Below are positions 8,216 to 16,776 of a stretch of 30,307 nucleotides of DNA, in pieces (position 1 is the first letter of the stretch; each line of letters starts with the position of its first letter). The notes under the pieces are model-generated. The model was not told the DNA's origin. It was given only the letters and a program-made list of their open reading frames with translations, and did not search any database. The stretch is taken from positions 1-30,307 of the forward strand of contig CAUTYX010000017.1 in NCBI GenBank assembly GCA_963542695.1, in the 5' to 3' direction. Both the position numbers and the translations under genes were made by a program. The stretch comes from RUG100 sp963542695 (GTDB taxonomy: Bacteria; Bacillota; Clostridia; Peptostreptococcales; Anaerovoracaceae).

Positions 8216-11200
8216 ACTTTCTCAATGGCAATGCCTGTTTTGTGACCGTTAATCTTTACTTCATTAAGATCTGCAGCTTCCATATTTATTTCTGTTGCCA
8301 AGGTTTCTTCCATAATATAGTCTTTGTATTTTTTAACGGCATTGGCAATTTGATCATCCATCATCAATGCAATGGAGATATGATCCATCATTTCAAGATC
8401 CTTTTGTTTACGCATCTGCTGGATTTTAGAAATAATCTCTCTTGCAAAACCTTCCTCCACCAAATCCTGTGTCAAGTTGGTGTTGATAATGGTAAACACG
8501 CTGTTTTCTGTCGCTGCAGCAAATCCGTCTCTGGCATTGATGGTAACCTCAATCATATCCTTTGTAATGGTGGTATCTACTCCACCCAGTTCCAATACCA
8601 ATGATCCTTCTTTATCAAGGTTGGCCATGGCTGCTGCCGGATCCAGTGCCGCTACCGCTTTTCCAAGGGCTTTGATACCGCTCCCAAGAGCCGGACCTGC
8701 CACCTTAAAGTTAGGCTTTAAGCTGTATTTTAGATATTCATGAAGGTCGTCGGCAAAGACAACTTCCTTGATGTTCAACTCTTCTTTAATGAGCGGTGTC
8801 AAATCGCCGATAAGCTGATTGTAGGAACCATCTACCAACACTTGTGCCAGTGGCTGTCGCACCTTGATCTTTGCCTTCTCTCTGGCACTTCTGCCTAGAG
8901 CTACCAAATCACGAACCAAATCCATACGCTGCTCTGTTCTATCATCCATAAGCGCTTCCTCTGTTGTCGGGAAGTCAGCTAAATGAACAGACGGTTCTCC
9001 GGTAAGATTTTTATACATTTCGTCTGACAGGAAAGGAGCAAAAGGCGCCATTAACTTTGAAACGCCTACTAATACTTCAAAAGTGGTTTTGTACACACTC
9101 TTCTTATCCTCTGTCATCTCTGTATCATAGAAACGACGTCTTGCACGGCGAATATACCAGTTGGACAAATCTTCGTTAACAAAGTACTGAATCTTACGAA
9201 CGGCCTTCATGTGGTCGTACTGATCCATTTCAAAGACAACATCCTTAATCAGGCGATTGTACTTGGACAAAATCCATCGATCCAGTTCCGGTGGGTTTTC
9301 CACTTCAAAAGATACCGGATCCACATTGTCCTGGTTAGCGTATAACACAAAGAAATTGTATACATTACGCAACGTTCCAAAGAACTTGCTGACAGTTTCT
9401 TTTAGTCCCTCTTCATCAAACTTTGTGGGTGACCAGGCCGGTGAAGTATGCAGCATGTACCATCTGGTGGCATCAGCTCCATATTTATCAAAGAGTTCAA
9501 ACGGATCAACGGTATTACCCACGTGCTTACTCATTTTTTTACCGTCTTTGTCCAAAATCAAATCGTTTACCAATACGTTCTTGTATGGTGCAGCACCTTT
9601 AATAAAGGTGGAGATGGCCATAAGAGAGTAGAACCAACCTCTTGTCTGATCGATTCCTTCGCAAATAAAGTCAGCCGGGAACATTTCGTCATCAAAGACT
9701 TCTTTGTTTTCAAAAGGATAATGTTGCTGCGCAAATGGCATGGCACCACTGTCAAACCAGCAGTCCATAACTTCCGGAATTCTGGTCATGGTTCCGCCAC
9801 ATTCCGGACATGTCAAATGAACATCATCTACATAAGGACGATGAAGCTCAATGGACTCGTCGATGTTTTCTACGGCACGTTCTGCCAATTCTTTGCGGCT
9901 TCCGATACAATCTGTATGTCCACATTCACAACGCCAAATCGGAATCGGTGTCCCCCAATATCTATTTCTTGAAATTGCCCAGTCTTTTACATCGGCAATC
10001 CAGTTTCCGAAACGCTTTTCCCCTACATAATCCGGATACCAGTTTACTGTATCGTTATTTTCCACCAGTTGGTCCTTTAATTTGCTCATTTCAATGTACC
10101 AGCTAGGCTTTGCATAATATACAAGAGGTGTTCCGCATCTCCAGCAGTGTGGATAGTTGTGAACCATCTTCTGGCGAGCAAAGAGTTTGCCTTCTCCTAC
10201 CAGGTATTTGATGATTTCTATATCCAGCCCGTCTTCCATAATAAAGCGGCCTTTCCACGGAGTGGCAGTAAATTTCCCTTCTTCGTCTACCGGGTTTACA
10301 ACAGGCAAGCCGTAACGACGACCACAGTTATAGTCGTCTTCTCCGAAGGCAGGTGCCGTATGAACGATTCCGGTACCATCTTCCATGGTTACATAGTCGG
10401 CACACGTAACAAAGAATGCTTTTTTATCCGGTGTTACAAAAGGCATCAGCTGATGGTATTCTTTATACTCTAAAGCCTTGCCCTTCATTTCTTCCAGCAC
10501 GCGGTAGCTGCCTTCCCCCAGAACCTTGTCGGCAAGAGTTTTTGCAACATAGAAAACATTGCCTTTTTCGTCCCCTTCTGTCATTTCTACCTTTAGGTAG
10601 TCAGCATCCGGTGCCACAGTCAGGGAGATATTAGACGGCAAAGTCCAGGCAGTAGTAGTCCAGGCAAGGAAGTATGCATCTTCATCTTTGGCCTTGAATT
10701 TTACCGTCAAAGTCTGCACACTTACCTCTTTGTAACCTTGGGCTACCTCGTGAGAAGCAAGCCCCGTTCCACAGCGAGGACAGTAGGGAAGAATTTTATG
10801 TCCTTCGTAAATCATGCCCTTTTTGTGGAATTCTTTTAGAATCCACCATCCTGTTTCGATGTAATCATTGTCAAGGGTAATATAGGGATGGTCCATATCG
10901 ACTAGATAGCCCATCCGTTTTGTCATATCACGCCACATACTCTCGTATTTGAAAACAGATTCCCGGCATTTTTCGTTAAAAGCCTTGATGCCGTACTGTT
11001 CAATGTCCTGTTTTCCATCAAAGCCCAGCTGTTTTTCCACTTCGATTTCTACCGGCAGCCCATGGGTATCCCAGCCGGCTTTTCTCTTAATGGAGTAGCC
11101 TTGCATAGTCTTGTAACGCAATACGGAATCTTTCAAGGTCCGGGCAATGACGTGATGAATCCCCGGTTTTCCGTTTGCTGTAGGAGGTCCTTCGTAGAAT

Positions 11201-11322
11201 GTAAAGGAAGGGGCCTCTTCTTTATGGTTGATGCACTGCTCCAGCAGTCCCTCGTTTTCCCAACTGTCAGCCTGTGCCTGCTGCACCTTGGCAATGGGGT
11301 CTTTTGAAAGATTCTTAAACAT
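8212..11322 (-). CDS. ileS: Isoleucyl-tRNA synthetase (long IleS2-type) with GIHH in place of HIGH
   Basis: A class I synthetase of 1036 residues that charges tRNA-Ile. The length and the GWDTHGLPVE and WTTTAWTLPSN phrases place it with the long IleS2/eukaryote-like branch. The editing (CP1) domain spans roughly residues 190-400 and includes HTAPAFGEDD. The KMSKS loop reads KMSKH at 596-600. The first signature motif is unusual: residues 54-57 read G-I-H-H, so the first and third positions of HxGH are exchanged. Zinc-binding-type Cys pairs occur at CPRCG and CPECGG. The ATG at 11322 is preceded by GAGGAG. Expression is controlled by the T-box leader upstream, and rlmN follows with an overlap. 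IleS2 enzymes are known to tolerate mupirocin; the exchanged motif has been linked to very high resistance. Confidence 0.97.
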   Translation of the reverse strand: MFKNLSKDPIAKVQQAQADSWENEGLLEQCINHKEEAPSFTFYEGPPTANGKPGIHHVIARTLKDSVLRYKTMQGYSIKRKAGWDTHGLPVEIEVEKQLGFDGKQDIEQYGIKAFNEKCRESVFKYESMWRDMTKRMGYLVDMDHPYITLDNDYIETGWWILKEFHKKGMIYEGHKILPYCPRCGTGLASHEVAQGYKEVSVQTLTVKFKAKDEDAYFLAWTTTAWTLPSNISLTVAPDADYLKVEMTEGDEKGNVFYVAKTLADKVLGEGSYRVLEEMKGKALEYKEYHQLMPFVTPDKKAFFVTCADYVTMEDGTGIVHTAPAFGEDDYNCGRRYGLPVVNPVDEEGKFTATPWKGRFIMEDGLDIEIIKYLVGEGKLFARQKMVHNYPHCWRCGTPLVYYAKPSWYIEMSKLKDQLVENNDTVNWYPDYVGEKRFGNWIADVKDWAISRNRYWGTPIPIWRCECGHTDCIGSRKELAERAVENIDESIELHRPYVDDVHLTCPECGGTMTRIPEVMDCWFDSGAMPFAQQHYPFENKEVFDDEMFPADFICEGIDQTRGWFYSLMAISTFIKGAAPYKNVLVNDLILDKDGKKMSKHVGNTVDPFELFDKYGADATRWYMLHTSPAWSPTKFDEEGLKETVSKFFGTLRNVYNFFVLYANQDNVDPVSFEVENPPELDRWILSKYNRLIKDVVFEMDQYDHMKAVRKIQYFVNEDLSNWYIRRARRRFYDTEMTEDKKSVYKTTFEVLVGVSKLMAPFAPFLSDEMYKNLTGEPSVHLADFPTTEEALMDDRTEQRMDLVRDLVALGRSAREKAKIKVRQPLAQVLVDGSYNQLIGDLTPLIKEELNIKEVVFADDLHEYLKYSLKPNFKVAGPALGSGIKALGKAVAALDPAAAMANLDKEGSLVLELGGVDTTITKDMIEVTINARDGFAAATENSVFTIINTNLTQDLVEEGFAREIISKIQQMRKQKDLEMMDHISIALMMDDQIANAVKKYKDYIMEETLATEINMEAADLNEVKINGHKTGIAIEKV

Positions 11323-11351
11323 ATTCTCTCCTCATTACTATATGATTTTGT

Positions 11352-11394
11352 AAAAAAATAACCCCGACCTGCATGAACCTCATACAGATCAGGG
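11352..11394 (-). terminator. Intrinsic terminator of the ileS T-box
   Basis: On the minus strand CCCTGATCTG pairs with CAGGTCGGGG, allowing G-U pairs, and TATGA pairs further with TCATG. This gives a stem of about 15 bp followed by TTATTTTTTT. Its 5' arm overlaps the 3' partner of the T-box, so the terminator and antiterminator exclude each other. Confidence 0.9.
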
Positions 11395-11507
11395 ACGATC
11401 TTCCTGACCGCGGTACCACCCTGTCTTGCGATGCTGCCATCGCCTCTCCATTGGTATAGGGCTCTGGGTTGATTAAGTCCGTCACCGCCCTGTCATTTTC
11501 AGTTTAC
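11352..11507 (-). promoter_or_regulatory. T-box riboswitch leader of ileS (transcriptional, short Stem I)
   Basis: The T-box sequence AGGGTGGTACCGCGG is at 11408-11422 (minus strand), and its 3' partner CGTCCCT follows near 11392-11398. The competing terminator is at 11352-11394. From the expected transcription start (about 11507) to the T-box there are only about 85 bases. They hold a short Stem I closed by AGGGC/GCCCT (about 11458-11491) and a GCGATG/CATCGC hairpin that fits Stem III. An AUC triplet at 11471-11473 in the Stem I loop region is the likely isoleucine specifier. Uncharged tRNA-Ile would stabilise the antiterminator and allow ileS-rlmN transcription. Confidence 0.93.
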
Positions 11508-11513
11508 CGCTTC

Positions 11514-11542
11514 ATTATATGAGCTGGAAACAGCAATGTCAA
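11514..11542 (-). promoter_or_regulatory. Consensus sigma-A promoter of ileS
   Basis: A perfect TTGACA (11537-11542) and a perfect TATAAT (11514-11519) are separated by exactly 17 bases on the minus strand. The -35 box contains the TGA stop codon of whiA (11539-11541), so no sequence separates the two genes. This fixes the leader start near 11507. Confidence 0.92.
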
Positions 11543-12498
11543 TAGCCCTTATTATCAGATATTTCTTCGGCAATTTGGGTGATTTTCCGCAAGCGATTAT
11601 TGACTCCAGATTTCTTTAGTGGCGGTTCCAACATAGCTCCCAGCTGCAGTAAGCTAAGATCCGGATGCTCCGTTCGCAATTGTGCCACCTGCTGCAACTT
11701 TGCCGGCAAAGCTTCCAATCCAATAGTGGTTTTGATTATCTCTATGGCCGCTATATGTTTTTCGGCCGCTGCCACAGATTTATCAATATTTGCCTGGTCA
11801 CAATTGGCCTTTCTGTTGGCTTCACTGCGCAGTTCTTTGCGTAATCTGGCATCTTCAAAAGCAAAGTACTGGCGCTGAGCTCCCATAATAGCGAGAACAT
11901 CTAAAATTTGCCCACCGCTTTTTAAATATACAAAAGGGACTCTTTTTCTGGTGGATTGTTTGGCATGGATATCTACAAAAGTATTAAAAAGCCGCCGTAA
12001 ATCTTGGGCTTGTACCGGTGTCTGGCAGCCGATTTCAAGGTGGTATTCTTTTTCCGGTGTATTCATGGTGCCTGCCCCTAGAAAGGCGCCGCGAAGATAC
12101 GCTTTTCGGCAGCATTTCGTAGGAACAACGCCATCGTAAATGCCGTCGGTAATGTAGTTCATTCCTTCTCGTACCATTAACATGCCGGTTTCCCGCAAGA
12201 TTTCTTCTGACAGTTGTTCCGGATCCAAAGTTAAAAGATAACGGCGCCCTTTATGTAGACTACTGTTCATTTCCATTTCCACCTGTGCATCTACGGCAAA
12301 GTAGGTTTTGATTAAAGTTCTATAATGCCTTGCAATGGCCGGGTTTTCGGTAGTCATTACAATGCGGAATTTCCCGCCGCCCAGCAGCACAACACTACCG
12401 GAAAATCGCGTAAAGGCAGCAATCTCTGCCAGCATACAACATTTTTTCTCCGGTATAATCCGTGCCAATTCATTTTTCGTTTCCGTTGCAAAAGACAT
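11539..12498 (-). CDS. whiA: WhiA family DNA-binding protein
   Basis: A 319-residue WhiA homologue. WhiA is a conserved Gram-positive protein related to LAGLIDADG homing endonucleases; it regulates sporulation and division in actinobacteria and affects division and chromosome segregation in Bacillus. The LAGLIDADG-like domain is seen in AYLRGAFLGAGTMNTPEKEYHLEI-like residues 133-156. The C-terminal helix-turn-helix lies around LLQLGAMLEPPLKKSGVNNR near 280-300. The ATG is preceded by GGGAG. In many Firmicutes whiA follows rapZ and yvcK; here it instead stands alone, diverging from an LTA-synthase-like gene. Its stop codon lies inside the ileS promoter. Confidence 0.95.
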   Translation of the reverse strand: MSFATETKNELARIIPEKKCCMLAEIAAFTRFSGSVVLLGGGKFRIVMTTENPAIARHYRTLIKTYFAVDAQVEMEMNSSLHKGRRYLLTLDPEQLSEEILRETGMLMVREGMNYITDGIYDGVVPTKCCRKAYLRGAFLGAGTMNTPEKEYHLEIGCQTPVQAQDLRRLFNTFVDIHAKQSTRKRVPFVYLKSGGQILDVLAIMGAQRQYFAFEDARLRKELRSEANRKANCDQANIDKSVAAAEKHIAAIEIIKTTIGLEALPAKLQQVAQLRTEHPDLSLLQLGAMLEPPLKKSGVNNRLRKITQIAEEISDNKGY

Positions 12499-12520
12499 TC
12501 TCTTCTCCCTGTTGCTTTTA

Positions 12521-12544
12521 ATGCATCCGGTGCACTCGATGCAT
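12521..12544. promoter_or_regulatory. Imperfect 24-bp palindrome in the whiA/LTA-synthase divergent region
   Basis: The sequence starts ATGCATC, ends GATGCAT and is centred on GTGCAC (12530-12535); only two base pairs break the symmetry. It sits just downstream of a TATACT at 12547-12552 (minus strand), the likely whiA -10 box, so it would overlap the whiA transcription start. It lies about 20 bases from the plus-strand promoter. It is a candidate operator; the regulator is unknown. Confidence 0.5.
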
Positions 12545-12562
12545 ATAGTATACCACCTTCGA

Positions 12563-12591
12563 TTGCCGTCGTCCCTTGTCTATGCTAAAAT
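12563..12591 (+). promoter_or_regulatory. Candidate promoter of the LTA-synthase-like gene
   Basis: TTGCCG (12563-12568) and TAAAAT (12586-12591) are separated by 17 bases. The predicted transcription start is within a few bases of the ATG at 12601, and no ribosome binding site is visible, so the mRNA may be nearly leaderless. Confidence 0.5.
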
Positions 12592-12600
12592 ATTGTCATT

Positions 12601-15255
12601 ATGAAGGGTATTAAAAATCATTTGACCATCCGAAAAATTGTCTTGGTGGCTGTTTTACTGGCCGGCATGGTATTTGTCATCCTGCAGTGGAGCAGTTTTC
12701 TATCGCCTTCTACCTTTTTAAACAACGAAAGAGTCAGTAAGGTAAAAGTGAAAGAAGACGATCCTTTAAAAACCAACGATAACAAGCTTGTTACTCTAAA
12801 AGACGATGTGAAAAAATACCAAATAAGCGCCGTAACCAATAACAGCGTTTCTATTAAAGGTAATACTGTCATACGCCAAACTTTTATCTCAAAACACCGA
12901 TTGATCAAACAGGTCCGGCTTCATTTTGCAAATCCCAGTAACTATACCGCTACGGGAACCGTTACAGTGTCTATACGAGACGGCAAGAAAAAAACCATTG
13001 CCGCATCCACATTACCGGCCAAGCTACTAGCCAACCAGTCGGCTACTATCTTTGATTTTTTAGAAAATGCCAACGAGTTAAATGGCGATAAAATCATTCA
13101 TGAAAAAATTACCAATTACAAACGAGACGGCATCCCTATAAAAAAAGGGAAGAAATATACACTGGAAGTAAAATCCTCCAACATTGCATCCAAAGAAAAG
13201 GTAGGTCTATTTCTTTGTGATGAAAACTACCGGGGAGACGGGAATCAATATACTATCAATGGGAATAATGAAAACCAACGTATTTTTGGTGTCATAAAAT
13301 ACTTTTCCATTAACGCCAAGGTCTTTCTTTTATTGCTGACCGGATTGCTTTTAACGGCCATTGGCATACTGCTGCCTAGAGAATCCATAGACCGATCTTT
13401 GTCTCGCCGCACCGGCAAGAACATAGATACAAACAAAATTCTCACAAGAATTATGTTCTTTGACACTCCTTTTGTTTGCTTTATTATCATCGAAAAATTC
13501 CATGGACCCACTTTAGGTTCTATATTTGGGAAGCTTTTCAGTATTGACGGCTTGTTAAATTTACTAATTATCGGTCTGTTTTGGTGGCTTATCTATACCA
13601 TATGGAACCGATGCAAATATACTATCATCACCCTTACGGGCATTGCCTTTGGCTTTGGTGTCACCAACTATGTGCTGCTGCTGTTCCGGGATTCGCCTTT
13701 AGCGGCAACAGACTTTGCCTCCATGGGGACTGCTGCCGATGTGGCCGGCAATTACACCATGTACTTTAACCAGGCCTTTCTTTGGTGTCTGGTCATTGCC
13801 ATGATTCATATTGCCATTGCTTTGTCGCTGCAACATTACAAAAGTTTTGAGAAAAAAAAGCAACGACTGGCTGCCCTCCTTGCTCTTTTGGTCTGGAGCG
13901 GTGTATTTTATACTGTCATATTTGCTACGGAAGTGTTGGAAAAGCACGATATTTACGTGTCCGGTTTCCGTCCCAAATGGAGTTATAACTCTCATGGCTA
14001 TACCCTGGCCTTTTTCCTTACGGTAAAGAGCATCGGTGTGGATCAACCGGATGGATATTCCAAGGAAGCGGCGGCTGGAATTGCAAAAAACTATGTTTCA
14101 GATAAGGCAGTTCCGGCAACGAATATTTCAAAAAAAAATCCCAACATTATCGTGGTAATGAACGAAGCATATGCGGATTTATCCTATATTTCCAAGTTTT
14201 CCACCAACAAAGATTATTGCCCGTTCTTCAATAGTTTAAAGGAAGATACCGTTACCGGTACCATGCACACCTCTATTTTTGGAGGCAGCACCGCCAATAC
14301 GGAATTTGAATTTTTAACAGGCAATACCTTAGCTTATCTGCCTTTCCATTCGGTTGCCTACAACAACCATGTGAAAGTCCCCACTCCATCTCTTACTACC
14401 ACCTTAAAATCCAGAGGATACGGCGGAAATGTAGCCTTTCATCCGGGAATGAACACTTCCTACAATCGCAATGTGGTCTACCCTAATCTTGGATTTGATA
14501 CATATATATCCCTGGAAAACTTAAAGAAGCCGGAGTTGCTTCGTGCCTATGTTTCCGATGCATACGATTACAAAACGATTCGGGAAAACTACCGGCAGTT
14601 CCGGCAAAAAAATCCCACCTCGCCTTATTATATGTTCAACGTCACCATTCAAAACCACAGTGATTTTGCATTATCCAGCGGTGTTGTAGATGAAGGCATC
14701 GGCATTACCGACGCCGAATTACAGATGGAAGAAGCCGGTCAATATTTGAATTTAATCAAAAAAAGCGACGATGCTCTTCGCCAGCTAATTCAGTATTACC
14801 GGCAGCAAAGTAAGCCCACCGTCGTAGTTCTTTTCGGGGATCATCAACCTCGAATTGAAGATGATTTCTATCAAAAGCTGATGGATCGCGCCGGCAGCAA
14901 CCTTACTGATTTGGAACGATCCGAATTGCAATACCGGGTGCCCTTTATGATTTGGGCCAACTTTGATATTAAGGAAAAGAAAAACGTAGACATCAGTGCC
15001 AACTTTTTGCACCCTTACCTATTGAAAATGCTGGGACAGCCTATGACCGGGTATGACAAGTTTCTGTTGGACCTGCACAAACAAATTCCCTTTTCCACAG
15101 CTATTGCCTACAAGGACAAAAACGGAAAGCTATATCCTCCGACTGATTCTTCCTCCGATGTATATCCTCTACTGGAAAAGTATCAGATACTTCAGTATAA
15201 CAACATTATCGATACCGAAAATAGAATACAATCATTTTTCTACCTACGTAAATAA
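12601..15255 (+). CDS. LTA synthase family sulfatase-fold membrane protein
   Basis: An 884-residue membrane enzyme of the LtaS/alkaline phosphatase superfamily, predicted to transfer glycerol-phosphate or a similar phospho-group to an envelope glycolipid or polymer outside the membrane. It has an N-terminal membrane helix (about residues 11-30). A soluble extracytoplasmic domain of about 200 residues follows. Further membrane segments lie between about 240 and 480, before the sulfatase domain from about 512. Active-site residues expected from S. aureus LtaS are visible: Glu522 in MNEAY, the nucleophile Thr564 in GGSTANTEF, and Asp747-His748 in GDHQPR. The inserted N-terminal soluble domain is absent from classic LtaS (about 650 residues). 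The ATG has no clear ribosome binding site. Exact polymer unknown. Confidence 0.85.
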   Translation: MKGIKNHLTIRKIVLVAVLLAGMVFVILQWSSFLSPSTFLNNERVSKVKVKEDDPLKTNDNKLVTLKDDVKKYQISAVTNNSVSIKGNTVIRQTFISKHRLIKQVRLHFANPSNYTATGTVTVSIRDGKKKTIAASTLPAKLLANQSATIFDFLENANELNGDKIIHEKITNYKRDGIPIKKGKKYTLEVKSSNIASKEKVGLFLCDENYRGDGNQYTINGNNENQRIFGVIKYFSINAKVFLLLLTGLLLTAIGILLPRESIDRSLSRRTGKNIDTNKILTRIMFFDTPFVCFIIIEKFHGPTLGSIFGKLFSIDGLLNLLIIGLFWWLIYTIWNRCKYTIITLTGIAFGFGVTNYVLLLFRDSPLAATDFASMGTAADVAGNYTMYFNQAFLWCLVIAMIHIAIALSLQHYKSFEKKKQRLAALLALLVWSGVFYTVIFATEVLEKHDIYVSGFRPKWSYNSHGYTLAFFLTVKSIGVDQPDGYSKEAAAGIAKNYVSDKAVPATNISKKNPNIIVVMNEAYADLSYISKFSTNKDYCPFFNSLKEDTVTGTMHTSIFGGSTANTEFEFLTGNTLAYLPFHSVAYNNHVKVPTPSLTTTLKSRGYGGNVAFHPGMNTSYNRNVVYPNLGFDTYISLENLKKPELLRAYVSDAYDYKTIRENYRQFRQKNPTSPYYMFNVTIQNHSDFALSSGVVDEGIGITDAELQMEEAGQYLNLIKKSDDALRQLIQYYRQQSKPTVVVLFGDHQPRIEDDFYQKLMDRAGSNLTDLERSELQYRVPFMIWANFDIKEKKNVDISANFLHPYLLKMLGQPMTGYDKFLLDLHKQIPFSTAIAYKDKNGKLYPPTDSSSDVYPLLEKYQILQYNNIIDTENRIQSFFYLRK

Positions 15256-15292
15256 TGCCGATTACTTGCAAAATGGTATGACACAGACACGA

Positions 15293-15343
15293 AAAAGGAG
15301 TTGACCTTAAACGGATTATGGAAATCCTGGTTCAACTCCTTTT
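15293..15343. terminator. Bidirectional terminator between the LTA-synthase-like gene and nfnB
   Basis: AAAAGGAGTTGA (15293-15304) pairs perfectly with TCAACTCCTTTT (15332-15343). A second small GGATT/AATCC stem lies in the loop. T-rich sequence follows on both strands, with TTTTT on the minus side. It serves two convergent genes. Confidence 0.85.
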
Positions 15344-15378
15344 ATGATTTTTATTGTCTTACGGCTTCTGACGTATGC

Positions 15379-16776
15379 TTATTTTTCTTTGCCTTTGATG
15401 TAATCGTCAATCCCCTGGGCAGCCACTTTACCGGCTCCCATGGCTTTAATAACGGTAGCCGCTCCTGTTACTGCATCTCCACCTGCAAAGACTCCCGGCT
15501 GTGTGGTCATTCCTGTTTCTTCGTTTACTTCGATGCCACCCCATTTTGTCGGTTCAACCTTTGGTGTTGTGTTGCTGATCAAGCTATTTACCTTGGTTCC
15601 CAGTGCCATAATTACGTAGTCAACGTCTTCTACAAATTCGGATCCTTCGATTGCAATAGGACGTCTTCTACCGGAAGCATCCGGTTCTCCCAGTTCCATA
15701 CTAATGCATTTAATGCCTTTTACCTTACCGTCTTCGTCTCCCAGAATTTCAACCGGGTTTGTCAGGAAGTGGAATTCAATCCCTTCTGCCTTGGCATGTT
15801 CGAATTCTTCTGCTCTAGCCGGAACTTCCTTTTCGGAACGACGATAAATCAGCATTACATCGGCGCCCATTCTCTTGGCAGAACGACAAGCATCCATAGC
15901 TACGTTTCCGGCGCCAACAACGGCTACCCTCTTTGGACGTGCAATCGGTGTGTCGTATTCATCTTTGTACGCTTTCATCAAGTTGATTCGCGTCAAATAT
16001 TCATTGGCTGAAACGACACCTACCAAATCTTCGCCCGGAATATTCATAAACATAGGAAGACCGGCTCCGGTACCTATAAATACCGACTCAAAGCCTTCTT
16101 CTTCCATTAATTCATCAATGGTAATAGCTTTTCCGATAATGGCGTCGGTAACAAATTTAACGCCTTTATCTTCCAGCTTTTTAATTTCTTCTGCCACGAT
16201 TTCCTTTGGTAGACGGAACTGTGGAATTCCGTACACCAATACACCGCCTACTTTGTGAAGAGCTTCGAACACCGTTACATCATATCCCTTGTTGATTAGG
16301 TCTCCGGCTGCTGTCAAGCCGGCAGGACCACCACCAATGATGGCAACCTTGTGACCGTTTCCTTTTTCCGTTTCCCCTACGGCATCCTTGGCATGGGCAT
16401 CATGATAGTCGGCAACGAAACGTTCCAAACGACCAATACCAACAGGTTCACCTTTAATGCCACGAACACAGACTTCCTCACACTGGTTTTCCTGCGGACA
16501 TACACGACCGCAAATAGCCGGTAAAGAGTTGGTGGAGGTAATTACTTCGTAAGCTTCTTCGAATTTTCTTTCTGCAACTAACTTAATAAATTCAGGAATC
16601 CGAACCATAACCGGACATCCATTCATACAGGGCTTGTGTTTACACTGTAAACAACGTTCTGCTTCATCCACTGCCATCTCTTCGGTATACCCAAGAGCTA
16701 CTTCTTCAAAGTTTTTATTCCGGACGTTAGCGTCCTGCTCCGGCATTGGATTCTTATCGTTTCTCATATTAGGCAT
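15379..16776 (-). CDS. nfnB: NADPH-binding subunit of electron-bifurcating transhydrogenase NfnB (GltA/SudA family)
   Basis: A 465-residue flavoprotein homologous to the small subunit of glutamate synthase. Paired with the NfnA-like gene, it is best read as NfnB. NfnAB couples reduced ferredoxin plus NADH to reduction of two NADP+ in anaerobes. Two iron-sulfur cluster sets are visible: Cys42, 45, 50, 54 and Cys89, 93, 99, 103. They are followed by an FAD-binding GGGPAGLTAAG and an NADP-binding GAGNVAMDACRSAKRMG. The start at 16776 overlaps nfnA by 8 bases; Met4 at 16767 is an alternative. No large glutamate synthase subunit is nearby, which favours Nfn over GltD. Confidence 0.92.
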   Translation of the reverse strand: MPNMRNDKNPMPEQDANVRNKNFEEVALGYTEEMAVDEAERCLQCKHKPCMNGCPVMVRIPEFIKLVAERKFEEAYEVITSTNSLPAICGRVCPQENQCEEVCVRGIKGEPVGIGRLERFVADYHDAHAKDAVGETEKGNGHKVAIIGGGPAGLTAAGDLINKGYDVTVFEALHKVGGVLVYGIPQFRLPKEIVAEEIKKLEDKGVKFVTDAIIGKAITIDELMEEEGFESVFIGTGAGLPMFMNIPGEDLVGVVSANEYLTRINLMKAYKDEYDTPIARPKRVAVVGAGNVAMDACRSAKRMGADVMLIYRRSEKEVPARAEEFEHAKAEGIEFHFLTNPVEILGDEDGKVKGIKCISMELGEPDASGRRRPIAIEGSEFVEDVDYVIMALGTKVNSLISNTTPKVEPTKWGGIEVNEETGMTTQPGVFAGGDAVTGAATVIKAMGAGKVAAQGIDDYIKGKEK

